In this document: in pieces, positions 24,317 to 25,432 of the stretch
Layout of the letters: the number at the start of each line of letters is the position of its first letter
Numbering within the stretch: the stretch's first letter is position 1
Assembly: GCA_021793115.1 (NCBI GenBank)
Contig: JAJYTJ010000042.1
Location: 1-25,432 of the forward strand
DNA: 25,432 bases
DNA from: Actinomycetes bacterium
GTDB lineage: Bacteria; Actinomycetota; Actinomycetes; Actinomycetales; Cellulomonadaceae
Reading direction: 5' to 3'
Position numbers and translations under genes: made by a program
The notes under the pieces: generated by a model
Told to the model about the DNA's origin: nothing
The model's database searches: none
The model's input: the letters and a program-made list of their open reading frames with translations, nothing else

Positions 24317-25324
24317 TCAGTACTGCTCGTCGTCCGAGAAGTCGGCCTCGTCGCCGCCGTAGTAGGTCTCGTCAGCCACGAAGTCGAGCGGGCTGTCCTT
24401 GAGCGCCAGGCCCAGCTCGGCCAGCTTCTCCTTGACCTCGGTGATCGACTTCGCGCCGAAGTTGCGGATGTCGAGCAGGTCGGCCTCCGAGCGGGCGACC
24501 AGCTCGCCCACCGAGTGGATGCCCTCGCGCTTGAGGCAGTTGTACGAGCGGATCGTCAGCTGCAGGTCCTCGATCGGCAGCGCCAGGTCCGCGGCGAGCG
24601 CCGCGTCCGTCGGCGACGGGCCGATCTCGATGCCCTCCGCCTCGACGTTGAGCTCACGGGCCAGGCCGAACAGCTCGACGAGCGTCTTGCCGGCCGAGGC
24701 CAGCGCGTCCCGCGGGCTGATCGCCGGCTTGGTCTCGACGTCGACGATGAGCTTGTCGAAGTCCGTGCGCTGCTCGACGCGGGTCGCCTCGACCTTGTAC
24801 GTCACCTTGAGCACGGGCGAGTAGATCGAGTCGACCGGGATGCGCCCGATCTCGGCGTCCACCGACTTGTTCTGGCTGGCCGACACGTAGCCACGCCCAC
24901 GCTCGACGGTCAGCTCGATCTCGAGCTTGCCCTTGTCGTTGAGGGTGGCCAGGTGCAGGTCCGGGTTGTGCACCTCGACACCCGCCGGCGGCACGATGTC
25001 CGCGGCGGTGACCTCGCCCGCGCCCTGCTTGCGCAGGTACATGACCACGGGCTCGTCGTTCTCGGACGAGACGACGAGGTTCTTGATGTTGAGGATGAGC
25101 TCGGTGACGTCCTCCTTGACGCCCGGGACCGTCGAGAACTCGTGCAGCACGCCGTCGATGCGGATGCTCGTCACGGCCGCGCCCGGGATGGACGAGAGCA
25201 GCGTGCGACGCAACGAGTTGCCGAGCGTGTAGCCGAAGCCAGGCTCGAGCGGCTCGATGGAGAACCGGGAGCGGTACTCCGAGATGACCTCTTCGGTCAG
25301 GGTGGGGCGCTGTGCGATGAGCAC
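24317..25324 (-). CDS. rpoA: DNA-directed RNA polymerase subunit alpha
   Basis: This 335-residue protein has the N-terminal assembly domain (residues 1 to about 230: [33 protein letters not shown]) and the C-terminal DNA/activator-binding domain (about 250-315: [21 protein letters not shown], then [15 protein letters not shown]), joined by a short linker. It ends in an acidic tyrosine-containing tail ([15 protein letters not shown]). The GTG start is preceded by AGAGGAAA. It belongs to the ribosomal alpha operon; the upstream genes are outside the window. Confidence 0.98.
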   Translation of the reverse strand: MLIAQRPTLTEEVISEYRSRFSIEPLEPGFGYTLGNSLRRTLLSSIPGAAVTSIRIDGVLHEFSTVPGVKEDVTELILNIKNLVVSSENDEPVVMYLRKQGAGEVTAADIVPPAGVEVHNPDLHLATLNDKGKLEIELTVERGRGYVSASQNKSVDAEIGRIPVDSIYSPVLKVTYKVEATRVEQRTDFDKLIVDVETKPAISPRDALASAGKTLVELFGLARELNVEAEGIEIGPSPTDAALAADLALPIEDLQLTIRSYNCLKREGIHSVGELVARSEADLLDIRNFGAKSITEVKEKLAELGLALKDSPLDFVADETYYGGDEADFSDDEQY

Positions 25325-25381
25325 GGTGGGGTTTCCTCTCCGCGGGCGTCCGCCATATGACGCTCCGCAGTCAACTGCTGC

Positions 25382-25415
25382 AGGCCGGCCCGGTCTCGGT
25401 CCACCGGGCCGGCCT
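25382..25415 (-). terminator. Hairpin upstream of rpoA
   Basis: AGGCCGGCCCGGT (25382-25394) and its exact complement (25403-25415) form a 13-bp stem with an 8-nt loop, 57 bp before the rpoA start. It probably ends or reduces transcription from the gene upstream of rpoA (outside the window), so rpoA may have its own promoter or rely on readthrough. Confidence 0.6.
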
Positions 25416-25432
25416 CACGTGCTGGGAACGAC

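Noticed and set aside
25359..25378. TTGACT (minus strand) as a -35 for rpoA, with CATATG as -10
   Set aside because: The spacing is only about 11 bp, too short for a housekeeping promoter. TTGACT is also the centre of a small GCAGT/ACTGC dyad.
1..25432. CRISPR array, tRNA, rRNA, IS element, integrase, toxin-antitoxin or phage genes
   Set aside because: Looked for while reading both strands; no repeat-spacer array, cloverleaf, transposase or integrase motif was seen.

Overview
The window is very GC-rich, strongly codon-biased, gene-dense DNA with many GTG starts and an actinobacterial gene set. This set includes an acidic-tailed L17, a DUF5709 protein, an MptB-like mannosyltransferase, a LysE/LysG pair and the rplM-rpsI-glmM-(def)...coaA-glmS-acpS neighbourhood. 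The best guess is a Micrococcales chromosome, perhaps Cellulomonas or a relative. The genus is inference; the phylum is well supported. I see no tRNA or rRNA gene, insertion sequence, prophage or CRISPR array.

Left end (1-6653): a 5'-truncated hexose-phosphate mutase is followed by a GH94 sugar phosphorylase whose motifs look more like diacetylchitobiose phosphorylase than cellobiose phosphorylase. The phosphorylase releases a sugar 1-phosphate and the mutase would make the 6-phosphate. Next come a divergent EamA exporter/LysR regulator pair, a plant-type asparaginase/isoaspartyl peptidase and a 43-residue membrane protein.

Middle (6755-16529): acpS and glmS (minus strand), coaA (plus), a lipoprotein, a DedA membrane protein and a class I glutamine amidotransferase (all minus), then a head-GIN-domain lipoprotein (plus). 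A peptide deformylase gene overlaps glmM, which lies behind the rplM-rpsI ribosomal operon. GlmS and GlmM are two successive steps in UDP-GlcNAc supply for the cell wall. AcpS and CoaA serve acyl carrier protein and coenzyme A.

Right end (16530-25432): a divergent lysG/lysE pair, a polyprenol-phosphate-mannose-type GT-C mannosyltransferase, a start-less MerR remnant, a DUF5709 protein, truA, a ROK/polyphosphate-glucokinase-like kinase, an alpha/beta hydrolase that overlaps the kinase gene antisense, and rplQ and rpoA.

The genes are mostly ordinary. The less ordinary signals are in the non-coding DNA: (1) triplets of TCAGGG-type direct repeats, about 11 bp apart, placed almost identically upstream of two promoters (dedA and the amidotransferase gene); (2) a foldable leader of about 160 nt before rplM; (3) a promoter before the lipoprotein gene carrying a perfect 22-bp palindrome plus two 13-bp repeats 21 bp apart; and (4) a recurrent leaderless arrangement in which TANNNT ends 6-7 nt before the start codon. 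No clearly new multi-gene system was found.
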